Shown here: positions 32,994-46,000 of the stretch, in pieces
Numbering within the stretch: the first letter of the stretch is position 1
Layout: each line of letters opens with the position of its first letter
Source of the DNA: Symsagittifera roscoffensis
Taxonomy: Eukaryota > Xenacoelomorpha > Acoela > Convolutidae
NCBI RefSeq assembly: GCF_963678635.1
Contig: NC_087068.1
Span: 34,483,436-34,547,435, forward strand
Direction of reading: 5' to 3'
DNA length: 64,000 bases
Position numbers and translations under genes: made by a program
Notes under the pieces: model-generated
The model's input: only the letters and a program-made list of their open reading frames with translations
Databases searched by the model: none
Told to the model about the DNA's origin: nothing

Positions 32994-33467
32994 TGTAGGG
33001 AAACGGAAGTTTCCTTTTTATTAAATTGTGCAGATTTAATGTGAACTAGTTTGGCGAAGGTTATTGATACTTTATGATATCTGAGAACTGTCAACGCATT
33101 CATAACTTTGACAAATATGCAAACGCCTGGAAAGGCGGGAGAGAACTTCACCTTTTATGGTGTCAGATAAAGCTGACAAAAGGTGCGAAAATCCGTAATG
33201 TGGGAAAAATCAATAAGTACTCGGATTAAGGAAAGAAACGGGACAATCCGGGAAGATAAAAAAGTTGTACAGTCAGAGCAATCAGTTGGTTTATAAATCC
33301 TTCCTTGATAAACCCATCAAAAATAATTTCCTGTCGTTATCATATAAACCTGCGGGCCAACTTTGATTAAAAAAATTAAAGCAGTTAAATATATTTCAAA
33401 TTTTCAATTCAACTTATACTTGATCCTTGTTTCCTTCTGAGAAAGCCCGTGTTGGCTTGATTCTGAA
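32994..33467 (+). repeat. LTR of the nested element, copy B
   Basis: Begins TGTAGGGAAACGGAAG and aligns with 25,681-26,151 and 21,595-22,074. Both flanks match the flanks of the 3' LTR in copy A, so it is a duplicated 3' LTR, not an independent solo LTR. Confidence 0.9.
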
Positions 33468-33484
33468 TAAGTACCGTAATTTCC

Positions 33485-34976
33485 TTATCGATTCTGAAAC
33501 TTAGGCTTTAGGAGTATATTTTCACGCGATTTCAAGCGCAAATCATCGGTCGTAGGCACACAGCCCGTTGATAAGTTAAAATGGGTGGCCAACATGGTTT
33601 TCAGTTTGTCACTCCTTGCCAAATCCAAGAACTTTGAGGCTATGGCTAAGTTGCTAGCATGGATTATCTTGTCAGGGTTACTGCTCCTTCTCAGCAGCTG
33701 CAGTTCATCAAAATACTTGTCAACATACTCATCATCTCTTTGACGCCTCTTTTCAAACTTCACCATCGCCTGATGCCCCTGCAGACACGAGCCGAAACGA
33801 TTCAGCAAGATGTCAAAGATCGTGCGAGCACTGTCACTTTCATCTGTCCTTTTCGCCATAACACAGTTCAGGGCCGTGCAATCCAGATTGCTCGTCAGTG
33901 CATTAGATTCTTGCTTGTCCGAGAGGTTTTCTTATTAGAAGTGCAACTTCATTGCCTCTATCCAGGTATCAATTCAGCCATCGGACTCGTCCTTGTACGA
34001 CTTCAGTTTCTTGAGTGTTCTTCCCGAGCTTTCCCCTCTCTCGGTAAACTTCGAGAGTTTAGTGATAAGCTTCTCATGAGAACTGACCAGTAAATCAAAT
34101 TTTGATTTATACATCGTAGTGTCATGTGAGACAATGATCAAGTCGATCTGACGTGAGACACGTGGGAAAAGGGGACTCCCATGGGGCTTTCACCTTTGGT
34201 GAGATTGGATCCGCCCAACCTGCGCTCGATGGGGCTGCCCTGGATCTCTCCCTTGGGTTAGACTCAAAACTTGTTCTCGAATTCGGGGGAGCCTTTGTAT
34301 CTCTGGGGGCTCTGAATCGGTCAGTTGGCTGACGCAAGTTCTCCACTGGACCGGAGCGACTTTCTCTGTTGCTGCGCACAAATTCATCAAGCTTCCGCAT
34401 CATAAGATCAGCCTTAACGACCAATCGATTCTCCAAGTTAGTCATCGTTTGAGCATAGCTGCTTTTATAATCGTTCAGTAACCGGTCTATCTGTCGCGTC
34501 ATTCTGCTGTTTCCTTTTTCAGTTTTCTTGTAGGCTACAGCTAAACTCTCCGCAAGGCACTGATCGGTGTTCTGAACCAGCTGGACCTGATCACTTTTGG
34601 CTTGTGGTTTTGCGTCTGCCAGCTCGTCTCTTAGCTTCTCATGGCCCTGTTGAGCCTTCTCTTCTACTCGGTCGATTCCTTTTGTCTTGTCTCTACGCAG
34701 TTCTTCAAAAACTGTCGCCGAGTTGGCAAGTATATCTATCACAACACAGGCCGAGTCCAACACTGGGGTCAGACCTAGAGACGACGACTTTATTTGAGAG
34801 TGCAGCCTAGTGCTCGATGAAGCTCCACCTCTCTGCGTGCACATCGACATCATTAGCCTATCGATATTTGATGACGTTCCCATCGTTTTCCCATCCGACA
34901 CCGATCTTGGTGGGGAAGTGGACATCGCCTTCTTAATCTTCTCCTGCTTCGGACTAGGAGTGAAGTTCATATCCAA
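33485..34976 (-). pseudogene. gag: Gag of the large Ty3/gypsy element, copy B
   Basis: The better-preserved N-terminal half: the minus frame 34,976-34,122 is open for 284 codons. It has a Ser/Lys-rich start, a helical region (VEEKAQQGHEKLRDELADAK), then MTRQIDRLLNDYKSSYAQTM, DLMMRKLDEFVRSNRESRS and an Arg/Pro-rich linker. The capsid-like frame 33,859-33,485 has FDILLNRFGSCLQGHQAMVK and RRRQRDDEYVDKYFDELQ. The frames are separated by stops between 34,122 and 33,859. Gag would form the particle. Upstream, the leader at 35,000-36,190 matches copy A. Confidence 0.8.
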
Positions 34977-35239
34977 GTGTATTAGTCCCGGATGGTCGAA
35001 GCCAGAAGTTAGTCCACCAGCTTGGATCTATATCATGGGTTCATCATACAACAAGTTAAAACTCTTTTTTGCTTTCGATACTGATTGTTCTTCCCGGAGA
35101 CTTTTGCGTTCTTACACTGCTTGGCTAGTTAGGATTGCTCCTTCCACAAACTACCGCTCTTGGTTTCCGACCTAGACGTTCTCGTGAACGACAGTTCATC
35201 TCTTGCATTAGACTCGGAACGCTCCAAGGTCTTCCCAGA

Positions 35240-35980
35240 TTCTTCAACTCTTTCCCGCTCAGAGTCGTTGCCAGATCTTTCTATATCGTCATTATGGTGG
35301 AGGTCGGATCTGATTAATTTTGTAGAGAATAAATTAAGAAAACTTTCGCGTGTCTATCTACTCAATACTTCAAGATAGTAAGAAAAAAACGTTTAGTCTC
35401 CTTGACTGCCTCAGTTGAGGTTAAACACTGGGTCTGCCCAGTGCTGGTTTATTATTAACTTCGCTCAATTACTTCGTTTATAATAGTATCGCAAAATTAC
35501 GCAGGATACAAAATTCAACACACAGAACACTATTAACAATAAGATAACAACAAACCCTATAAAAGGATTGCAATCTCACGTATCAATAATTTTTCACCGC
35601 TGTAGATGTATCAAATCCCTGCCACGTTCAAAAGTAAACAACTCGCAGAAAAATTAGAAGTGATGGCTTCAATAGGGATGCAATAAAAGCTAACCTTGAA
35701 GAAAAAGACTTCCCTCAATTGGAGCACTCCAAATGAACAAAGTCAACGCCACTGTCGTCTCAAGTGATTGTCTCTTTGCTACTGCACTCACCGAGGTGTT
35801 CTTCTACATGTCTTGCGATTGCCCGAGCTGTCCTGTTAAGTAGCTCAAAGGAACCTCTGACCGAAAATATTTGGAAACTAAGCAAAATCTCTCCCACACT
35901 CGGACAACTCCAAGTGCACGAGAGTAGGGAACAATGTTTTCTTCTCAAGTGAGTGTGTCTAGCCTAACACACTCAGCGAG
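35240..35980. other. Gag leader, copy B, no gene
   Basis: Matches 27,700-28,440. Short open frames here are shadows. It contains the first element of the duplicated CAAGTGA...TTGCCCGAGC motif described for copy A. Confidence 0.5.
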
Positions 35981-38900
35981 GTCTTCTTCTATGTGTTCCC
36001 AGATTGCCCGAATCTTCCTAATATGTAGCTCAAGGCAACCACACAACCAAAATAATGATCAAAATGATCCAAATAATGATCAAAAGAATGCTCAAAACAA
36101 TGATCAAAATTTTGCTCGGGTACTTTTAACGAACCCGATCTAAAATACACAGTTGATCACAAGTTTCTATATCGAGTGGTCTTTTTACTCCTAATACACA
36201 CACACCGTAGATAATTGACCTTATATTTCAATTTTAAAGAAGTATTTTACTGTAGCTAAATTACCTCGGAGGATCCCTTTGATTTTCACTAAAGAGGGTT
36301 GTTAGGGGCTTAGTACACTCCGGAGGTTTACCTCTGAGGGTACTCAAACGTTTAATTTACTTCGAAAGGTTACCTCGAAGGGTACCTTATGCACCTAATC
36401 TACTTCGGAGGCTTACCCAAAATTCACTAATGAGGGTTGTTAAGGGATTAAGTACACACCGGAGGGTTACCTCTGAGGGTTTTTAAACGTATAAGGTACT
36501 TCGTAGGGTTACCTCGGAGGGTACTTTAGGCACCTAAGCTACTTCGGAGGGCTCTCAAAAACTCAATAAGTTGGGTTTTTAAGGGGCTTAGTACACTCCG
36601 GAGGGTTACTTCGGAGGGTACCCAAACGCTTAACTTACCTAGGAGGGTTACCTCGGAGGGTTGTTAAGGGGGCCAAGTACACTCCGCTCCGGAGGGTTAC
36701 CTCGGAGGGTATTCAAGCGCCTAAGTTACTTCGGAGGGTTACCTCGGAGGGTACTTTAAGCACCCAAGCTACTTCGGAGGGCTTTCAAAAATTCACTAAG
36801 GAGGGTTGTTAAGGGGCTTAGTACACTCCGGAGGGTTACTTGGAGGGTAGTCAAACGTTGAATACTTCGGAGGGTTACCTCGGAGGGTACTTTAAGGACC
36901 TCAGCTACGTCGGAGGGCTCTCAAAAGTTAACTAAGGAGGGTTGTTAAGGGGCTTAGTACCCTCCGGAGGGTTAATTCGGAGGGTACCCAAACGTTCACC
37001 TTACTTAGGAGGGTTACCTCGGAGGGTTGTTAAGGGAGCCAAGTACACTCTGGAGGGTTACCTCGGGGGGTATGCAAGCGCCTAAAATACTTCGGAGGGT
37101 TACCTCGGTGGGTACGTCAAGCACCTGAGCTACTTCGGAGAGCTCTCAAAAATTCACTAAGGAGGGTTGTTAAGGGACTTAGTACACTCCGGAGGGTTAC
37201 TTTGGAGGGTAGTCAAACGTTGAATACTTCGGAGGGTTACCTCGGAGGGTACTTTAAGCACCTAAGCTACTTCGGATGGCTCTCAAAAATTCACTAAGGA
37301 GGATTGTTAAGGGCTTAGTACACTCCGGAGGGTTACTTCGGAGGGTACTCAAACGTTGAACTTTTTTCAGAGGCTTATCTCAGAGGGTTGTTAAGGGGCT
37401 AAGTACACACCGGAGGGTTACCTCGGAGGGTATTCAAACGTATAAGGTACTTCGGAGGGTTAGCTCGGGGGGTACTTTAAGCACCTAAACTACTTCGGAG
37501 GGTTCTACAAATTTCACTAAGGAGGGTTCTTGAGGGGCTTATTACACTCCGGAGGGTTACTTCGGAGGGTTCCCTGAGATTTCCGAGTTTTTAACGTTTT
37601 GCATCAAAGGAGTCTCCGGATAGTGTCAAAATGAATCACAAAATGCTTAATTTTTCTGGAGTTGTTTGTACTATTTCGGAGGGTTCCTCAAAAGTTTTTC
37701 ACTATGGGGGGTTTTTGAGGAGCTCAACTTAATCCAGAGGATTACTTCGGAGGGTTCCCGAAAAACAAAAATATCAAGCGTTTTCAAAGCGGCTCAGCCT
37801 CCGATTACGGTCTAACTTGCTTGAAAAAAGTTAGTCGAGCCAATCAACCTACTTTGAGGGATAAAACGGGAGTTTTATAAAAAAAAATTGTCGCTCGGAG
37901 GTTTCCCTCTAGTTTGGACCCTCAAAAATGATTAAAAAATCTTAAATTTTTTACCTCTCGGTACTATCAACATAATCAACCTAAGAACAATTTTTACAGG
38001 TCAGAAAACTGATCAAAAACGTCGACTTATGGTATCAAAATTATTTCGATCAATTTATTAGCCTTTCAGAAACCAACAAAAACGCGTTTGGTATATTGGC
38101 CTTTTTTCGCTACCTATATAGGTCCTCAATGATTTTTTTGCAATTCTTGCTGAAAGTGCTTAAAACTACTTGAAATGAGCGCAGTAGCTTTATACAGTAC
38201 TCGATCAAGGCAAAAACCCGACCAAAATGGTTTCCAATCTTTAAGTCTCTATCTCTATCCACTGAGCTACTCGGAGGGTTATTCGATTTTTTTTATCGCT
38301 CAATCTCTGAATTCTCAAATTTTCAATCCTCAAAGATATTGAAGAAAGTCAGAAAGTTACGAAAAGTTTTGATCCAAAAAATTTTATTTTCGTCGACTTC
38401 TACTGAGTTTTCTGAGTTTTTCCCGCGCGGTTTCATTTGTTAGAGGGTTGCACTACGTAGAAGCTCTTTACGCAGAAGCTTCATTTTGTTCGGAAAATTT
38501 CCAATATCTAAAATCTTGGGGTTAACAGTTTGGTCGATATCGGTACTTTTTGACAAAATTAGGGTGTTTTCGGGTCTAAATGGGAGATAGGTAATACATA
38601 ATATGGGCTGTAACCTATTAGAAATCGGTAATCGATATTACTCTACCTTAATTTACACCAAAATACACGATATAGGACCCTCAACGCGGAAGTTTGCAAT
38701 CGATGGAGGATACAATCGGGCAGAGGCAAATGTGTCCCTACCTAAGTTTTTTGAAATAGTACCCGAACGATACTAAAATTGTGCTACCGATAAACAACAG
38801 TCGTTGTGTATATTGCCTCTGTTGTCCCCTGCTACGTCTGGAACAAGTCTGTCAGCTTGCCACTCAACCCACTGGTCACTGGTGAAATTGACATTAATCG

Positions 38901-39304
38901 TTTAGCTGCTCAAACAACACTCAAGTGATGGTACCTAACCAGCAACCATCCAGACTCGACCTATCGATCAGAATTGATACAAATCAATCTGGAACAACAA
39001 CAATTAGACAAGTCGGATCACATCTCGTCTGGAAATAATATATAAATTATCATTTTATGTTTTTACTCTTTTTTGGTCTTTTTTGGGTTTTTACTGTTTT
39101 CTGTACTTTTTTGCTTTCTAAAAAATTTGTTTTTCGCTTTTTCTTGGTGATACAACTTTTTTGTTTGATTTTTAGATCTTCTCTTTAAATTTTGTTGGTC
39201 CAATTGCCTCGGGACGAGCGTGCATATGACATCCCACCTAACTCTCCGGTCCTCAGTATTTTTGGTCTTAACTACGTTATAAAGCTAAATTGTACCAGTG
39301 GAGG
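35981..39304. repeat. Macrosatellite unit 2
   Basis: Leader block with ATGATCAAAAT repeats (35,981-36,260), CGGAGGGT array (36,261-37,600), then a non-coding conserved block (37,600-39,304) that includes GAGTTTTTAACGTTTTGCAT, the CTCTAGTTTGGACCCTC start and a T-rich end. At GTGGAGGGTCC it changes directly to the leader of unit 3. Confidence 0.9.
36261..37600. repeat. CGGAGGGT minisatellite array 2
   Basis: About 1.3 kb of the same core as array 1. A longer module of about 140 bases recurs: ACTTCGGAGGG, TTACCTCGGAGGGT, ACTTTAAGCACCTAAGC, GGAGGGCTCTCAAAAA, TTCACTAAGGAGGGTTGTTA, GGGGCTTAGTACACTCC, TTGGAGGGTAGTCAAACG. Confidence 0.95.
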
Positions 39305-42300
39305 GTCCTCTTCTATGTGTTCCCAGATTGCCCGAGCTTTCCTATTATGTAGCTCATGGCAACCACACAACCAAAATAAGGATCAAAATGATCCAAATAA
39401 TGATCAAAAGAATGATCAAAATAATGATCAAAATTTAGCTCAGGTACTTTTAATACACAGTTGATCACAAATTTCTACATCGAGTGGTCTTTTTACTCCT
39501 AATACACACACACACCGTAGATAGTTGACCTTATATTTCAATTTTAAAGAAGTATTTTACTGTAGCTAAATTATCTCGGAGGGTCCCTTTGATTTTCACT
39601 AAGGAGGGTTGTTAGGGGCTTAGTACACTCCGGAGGTTTACCTCGGAGGGTACTCAAACGTTTAATTTACTTCGAAAGGTCCTCGAAGGGTACCATATGC
39701 ACCTAATCTACTTCGGAGGCTTACCCAAAATTCACTAATGAGGGTTGTTAAGGGATGAACTACACTCCGGTGTGTTACTTCGGAGGGTACTCAAACGTTG
39801 AACTTGCTTCGGAGGGTTATCTCAGAGGTTTGTTAAGGGGCTAAGTACACACCTGAGGGTTACCTCGGCGGGTATTCAAACGTATAAAGTACTTCGGAGG
39901 GTTACCTCGGAGGGTACTTTAAGCACCTAAGCTACTTCGGAGGGCTCTCAAAAACTCAATAAGGAGGGTTTTTAAGGGGCTTAGTACACTCCGGAGGGTT
40001 ACTTCGGAGGGTACCCAAACGCTTAACTTACCTAGGAGGGTTACCTCGGAGGGTTGTTAAGGGGGCCAAGTACACTCTGGAGGGTTACCTCGGAGGGTAT
40101 TCAAACGTATAAGGTACTTCGTAGGGTTACCTCGGAGGGTACTTTAAGCACCTAAGCTACTTCGGAGGGCTCTCAAAAACTCAATAAGGAGGGTTGTTAA
40201 GGGGCTTAGTACACTCCGGAGGGTTACTTCGGAGGGTACCCATACGCTCAACTTACCTAGGAGGGTTACCTCGGAGGGTTGTTAAGGGGGCAAAGTACAC
40301 TCCGGAGGGTTATCTCGGAGGGTACTTTAAGCACCTAAGCTACTTCGGAGGGCTCTCAAAAATTCACTAAGGAGGGTTGTTAAGGGGCTTAGTACACTCC
40401 GAAGGGTTACTTTGGAGGGTAGTCAAACGTTGAATACTTCGGAGGGTTACCTCGGAGGGTACTTTAAGCACCTAAGCTACTTCGGAGGGCTCTCAAAAAT
40501 TCACTAAGGAGGGTTGTTAAGGGGCTTAGTACACTCCGAAGGGTTACTTTGGAGGGTAGTCAAACGTTGAATACTTCGAAGGGTTACTTCGGAGGGTACT
40601 TTAAGCACCTAAGCTACTTCGGAGGGCTCTCAAAAATTCACTAAGGAGGGTTGTTAAGGGGCTTAGTACCCTCCGGAGGGTTACTTTGGAGGGTAGTCAA
40701 ACGTTGAATAGTTCGGAGGGTTACTTCGGAGGGTACTTTCAGCAACTAAGCTACTTCGGAGGGCTCTCAAAAATTCACTAAGGAGGGTTGTTAAGGGGGC
40801 CAAGTACACTCCGGAGGGTTACCGCCTAAGTTACTTCGGAGGGTTACCTGGGAGGGTACTTTAAGCACCTAAGCTACTTCGGAGGGCTCTCAAAAATTCA
40901 CTAAGGAGGGTTGTTAAGGGGCTTAGTACACTCCGGAGGGTTACTTTGAAGGGTAGTCAAACGTTGAATACTTCGGAGGGTTACCTCGGAGGGTACTTTA
41001 AGCACCTAAGCTACTTCGGAGGGCTCTCAAAAATTCACTAAGGAGGGTTATTAATAGGCTTAGTACACTCCGGAGAGTTACTTCGGAGGGTACTCAAACG
41101 TTGAACCTACTTCGGAGGGTTATCTTAGAGGGTTGTTAAGGGGCTAAGTACACACCGGAGGGTTACCTCGGAGGGTATTCAAACGTATAAGGTACTTCGG
41201 AGGGTTACCTCGGGGGTACTTTAAGCACCTAAGCTACTTCGGAGGGTTCTCCAAATTTCACTAAGGAGGGTTCTTAAGGGGCTTATTACACTCCGGAGGG
41301 TTACTTCGGAGGGTTCCCTGAGATTGCCGAGTTTTTAACGTTTTGCATCAAAGGAGTCTCCGGATAGTGTCAAAATGAATCACAAAATGCTTAATTATTC
41401 TGGAATTGTTTGTACTATTTCGTAGGGTTCCGCAAAAGTTTTTCACTATGGAGGGTTATTGAGGAGCTCAGCTAAATTCGGAGGATTAGTTCGGAGGGTT
41501 CCCGAAAAACAAAAATATCAAGCGTTTTCAAAGGGGTTCAGCCTCCGATTACGGTCTAACTTGCTTAAAAAAAGTTAGTCGAGCCGGTCAACCTACTTTG
41601 AGGGATGAAACGGGAGTTTTTTTTAAAAAAAAAAAAACTGTCGCTCGGAGGTTTCCCTCTAGTTTGGACCCTCGAAAATGATAAAATCTTAAATTATCCA
41701 CCTCTCGAAAAACGTCGACTTATAGTATCAAAATTATTTCGATCAATTTATTAGCCTTTCAGAAATCAACAAAAACGCGTTTGATATATTGGCCTTTTTC
41801 CGTTACCTATATAGGTCCTCAATGACTTTTTTGCAATTCTTGCTGAAAGTGCTTAAAACTACTTGAAATGAGCGCAGTAGCGTTATACAGTACTCGATTA
41901 AGACAAAAAAACCCGACCAAAAATGGTTTCCAATCTTTAAGTCTCTATCTCTATCCACTGAGCTACTCGGAGGGTTATTCGAATTATTTTGTAACTGAGC
42001 TCGTTACGCCAGCAAGCTCCTAACGCAAACATTTTTATCGCTCAACCTCTGAATACTCAAATTTTCAATCCTCAAAGATATTGAAGAAAGTCAGAAAGTT
42101 ACGAAAAGTTTTCATCCAAAAAGTTTTCTCTTCGTCGACTTCTTCTGAGTTTTTTCCCGCGCGGTTTCTTTTGTTAGGGGGTTGCACTACGTAGAAGCTC
42201 TTTGCGCAGAAGCTTCATTTTGTTCGGAAAAATTCCATATCTAAAATCTTGGGGTTAACAGTTTGGTCGATATCGGTAACTTTCGACAAAAAATTAGGGT

Positions 42301-43030
42301 GTTTTCGGGTCTAAATGGGAGATAGGTAATACATAATACGGGTTGTAACCTATTAGAAGTCGGCAATCGATATTACTCTACCCTAATTTACACCAAAATA
42401 CCCGATATAGGACCCTCAACGCGGAAGTTTGCAATCGATGGAGGATACAATCGGGCAGAGCCAAATGTGTCCCCACCTATGTTTTTTGAAATAGTACCCG
42501 AATGATACTAAAATTGTGCTACCGATACACAACAGTCGTTGTGTATAATGCCTCTATTGTCCCCTGCTACGTCTGGAACCTGTCTGTCAGCTTGCCACTC
42601 AACCCTCCGGTCACTGGCGAAATTGACATTAATCGTTTAGCTGCTCAAACAACAAGTGATGATACCTAACCAGCAACCATCCAGAATGGACCTTTCAATC
42701 AGAATTGATACAAATCAATCTGGAACAACAACAATTAGACAAGTCGGATCACATCTCGTCTGGAAATAATATATAGATTATCATCTTATGTTTTTACTCT
42801 TTTTTGGTCTTTTTTGGGTTTTTACTGTTTTCTGTACTTTTTTGCTTTCTAAAAAATTTGTTTTTCGCTTTTTCTTGGTGATACAACTTTTTTGTTTGAT
42901 TTTTACATCTTCTCTTTAAATTTTGTTGGTCCAATTGCCATGGGATGAGCGTGCATATGACACCCCACCTAACCCTCCGGTCTCAGTATTTTTGGTCTTA
43001 ACTACGTTATAAAGCTAAATTTTACCAGTG
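39305..43030. repeat. Macrosatellite unit 3
   Basis: Leader block (39,305-39,575) starting TCTTCTATGTGTTCCCAG, array (39,576-41,330), conserved block (41,331-43,030), again ending at GTGGAGGGTCC and jumping to the next leader. Its block lost about 60 bases near 41,700 compared with units 2 and 4. Confidence 0.9.
39576..41330. repeat. CGGAGGGT minisatellite array 3
   Basis: About 1.75 kb. The 140-base module containing TTGGAGGGTAGTCAAACG repeats nearly unchanged three times in a row between about 40,300 and 40,720, showing recent local expansion. Confidence 0.95.
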
Positions 43031-46000
43031 GAGGGTCCTCTTCTATGTGTTCCCAGATTGCCCAAGCTTTCCTAATTTGTAGCTCATGGCAACCACACAA
43101 CCAAAATCATGATCAAAATGATCCAAATAATTATCAAAAGAATGATCAAAATAATGATCAAAATTTTGCTCGGGTACTTTTAACGAACCCGATCTAAAAT
43201 ACACAGTTGATCACAAATTTATATATCGAGTGGTCTTTTTACTCCTAATACACACACACCGTAGATAATTGACCTTATATTTCAATTTTAAAGAAGTATT
43301 TTACTGTAGCTAAATTACCTCGGAGGGTCCCTTTGATTTTCACTAAGGAGGGTTGTTAGGGGCTTAGTACACACCGGAGGTTTACCTCGGAGGGTACTCA
43401 AACGTTTAATTTACTTCGAAAGGTTACCTCGAAGTGTACCTTATGCAACTAATCTACTTCGGAGGCTTACCCAAAACTCGCTAATGAGGGTTGTTAAGGG
43501 ATGAGCTACACTCCGGAGGGTTACTTCCGAGGGTACTCAAACGTTGAACTTACTTCGGAGGGTTATCTCAGAGGGTTGTTAAGGGGCTAAGTACACACCG
43601 GAGGGTTATCTCGGAGGGTATTCAAACGTATAAGGTACTTCGGAGGGTTACCTCGGAGGGTACTTTAAGCACCTAAGCTACTTCGGAGGGCTCTCAAAAA
43701 CTCAATAAGTAGGGTTGTTAAGGGGCTTAGTACACTCCGGAGGGTTACTTCGGAGGGTAGCAAAACGCTTAACTTACCTAGGAGGGTTACCTCGGAGGGT
43801 TGTTAAGGGGGCAAAGTACACTCCGGAGGGTTATCTCGGAGGGTATTCAAACGTATAAGGTACTTCGGAGGGTTACCTCGGAGGGTACTTTAAGCACCTA
43901 AGCTACTTCGGAGGGCTCTCAAAAACTCAATAAGGAGGGTTGTTAAGGGGCTTAGTACACTCCGGAGGGTTACTTCGGAGGGTAGCAAAACGCTTAACTT
44001 ACCTAGGAGGGTTACCTCGGAGGGTTGTTAAAGGGGCCAAGTACACTCCGGAGGGTTATCTCGGAGGGTATTCAAGCGCCTAACTTACTTCGGAGGGTTA
44101 CCTCGGAGGGTACTTTAAGCACCTAAGCTACTTCGGAGGGCTCTCAAAAACTCACTAAGGAGGGTTGTTAAGGGGCTTAGTACACTCCGGAGGGTTACTT
44201 TGGGGGGTAGTCAAACGTTGAATACTTCGGAGGGTTACCTCAGAGGGTACTTTAAGCACCTAAGCTAGTTCGGAGGGCTCTCAACAATTCACTAAGGATG
44301 GTTGTTAAGGGGCTTAGTACACTCCGGAGGGTTAATTCGGAGGGTACCCAAACGTTTAACTTACTTAGGAGGGTTACCTCGGAGGGTTATTAAGGGGGCC
44401 AAGTACACTCCGGAGGGTTACCTCGGAGGGTATTCAAGCGCCTAAGTTACTTCGGAGGGTTACCTCAGAGGGTTATTTAAGCACCTAAGCTACTTCGGAG
44501 GGCTCTCAAAAACTCAATAAGGAGGGTTGTTAAGGGGCTTAGTACACTCCGGAGGGTTACTTCGGAGGGTAGCAAAACGCTTAACTTACCTAGGAGGGTT
44601 ACCTCGGAGGGTTGTTAAGGGGGCAAAGTACACTCCGGAGGGTTATCTCGGAGGGTATTCAAACGTATAAGGTACTTCGGAGGGTTACCTCGGAGGGTAC
44701 TTTAAGCACCTAAGCTACTTCGGAGGGCTCTCAAAAACTCAATAAGGAGGGTTGTTAAGGGGCTTAGTACACTCCGGAGGGTTACTTCGGAGGGTAGCAA
44801 AACGCTTAACTTACCTAGGAGGGTTACCTCGGAGGGTTGTTAAAGGGGCCAAGTACACTCCGGAGGGTTATCTCGGAGGGTATTCAAGCGCCTAACTTAC
44901 TTCGGAGGGTTACCTCGGAGGGTACTTTAAGCACCTAAGCTACTTCGGAGGGCTCTCAAAAACTCACTAAGGAGGGTTGTTAAGGGGCTTAGTACACTCC
45001 GGAGGGTTACTTTGGGGGGTAGTCAAACGTTGAATACTTCGGAGGGTTACCTCAGAGGGTACTTTAAGCACCTAAGCTAGTTCGGAGGGCTCTCAACAAT
45101 TCACTAAGGATGGTTGTTAAGGGGCTTAGTACACTCCGGAGGGTTAATTCGGAGGGTACCCAAACGTTTAACTTACTTAGGAGGGTTACCTCGGAGGGTT
45201 ATTAAGGGGGCCAAGTACACTCCGGAGGGTTACCTCGGAGGGTATTCAAGCGCCTAAGTTACTTCGGAGGGTTACCTCAGAGGGTTATTTAAGCACCTAA
45301 GCTACTTCGGAGGTCTCTCAAAAATTCACTAAGGAGGGTTGTTAAGGGGCTTAGTACACTCCGGAGGGTTACTTTGAAGGGTAGTCAAACGTTGAATACT
45401 TCAGAGGGTTACCTCGGAGGGTACTTTAAGCACCTAAGCTACTTCGGAGGGCTCTCAAAAATTCACTAAGGAGGGTTATTAATAGGCTTAGTACACTCCG
45501 GAGGGTTACTTCGGAGGGTACTCAAACGTTGAACTTACTTCGGAGGGTTATCTCAGAGGGTTGTTAAGGGGCTGAGTACACACCGGAAGGTTACCTCGGA
45601 TGGTATTCAAACGTATAAAGTACTTCGGAGGGTTACCTCGGGGGTACTTTAAGCACCTAAGCTACTTCGGAGGGTTCGCCAAATTTCACTAAGGAGGGTT
45701 CTTAAGGGGCTTATTACACACCGGATGGTTACTTCGGAGGGTTCCCTAAGATTTCCGAGTTTTTAACGTTTTGCATCAAAGGAGTCTCCGGATAGTGTCA
45801 AAATGAATCACAAAATGCTTAATTTTTCTGGAATTGTTTGTAACATTTCGGAGGGTTCCGCAAAAGTTTTTCACTACGGAGGGTTATTGAGGAGCTCAAC
45901 TAAATCCAGAGAATTACTTCGGAGGGTTCCCGAAAAACAAAAATATCAAGCGTTTTCAAAGCGGTTCAGCCTCCGATTACAGTCTAACTTGCTTGAAAAA

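Larger units (their letters stand above)
32158..36280. repeat. Segmental duplicate B of 24.4-28.8 kb
   Basis: Starts TATGGACCCAATCAGCAG, as at 24,398. In order it contains the 3' part of the nested plus-strand element, its 3' LTR, the minus-strand gag of the large element and the gag leader. Because the boundary between nested LTR and gag is the same in both copies, the duplication happened after the nested insertion. Copy B lacks roughly 450-500 bases of the coding debris (24,980-25,560 in copy A) but keeps about 200 bases of gag linker that copy A lost. Confidence 0.9.
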
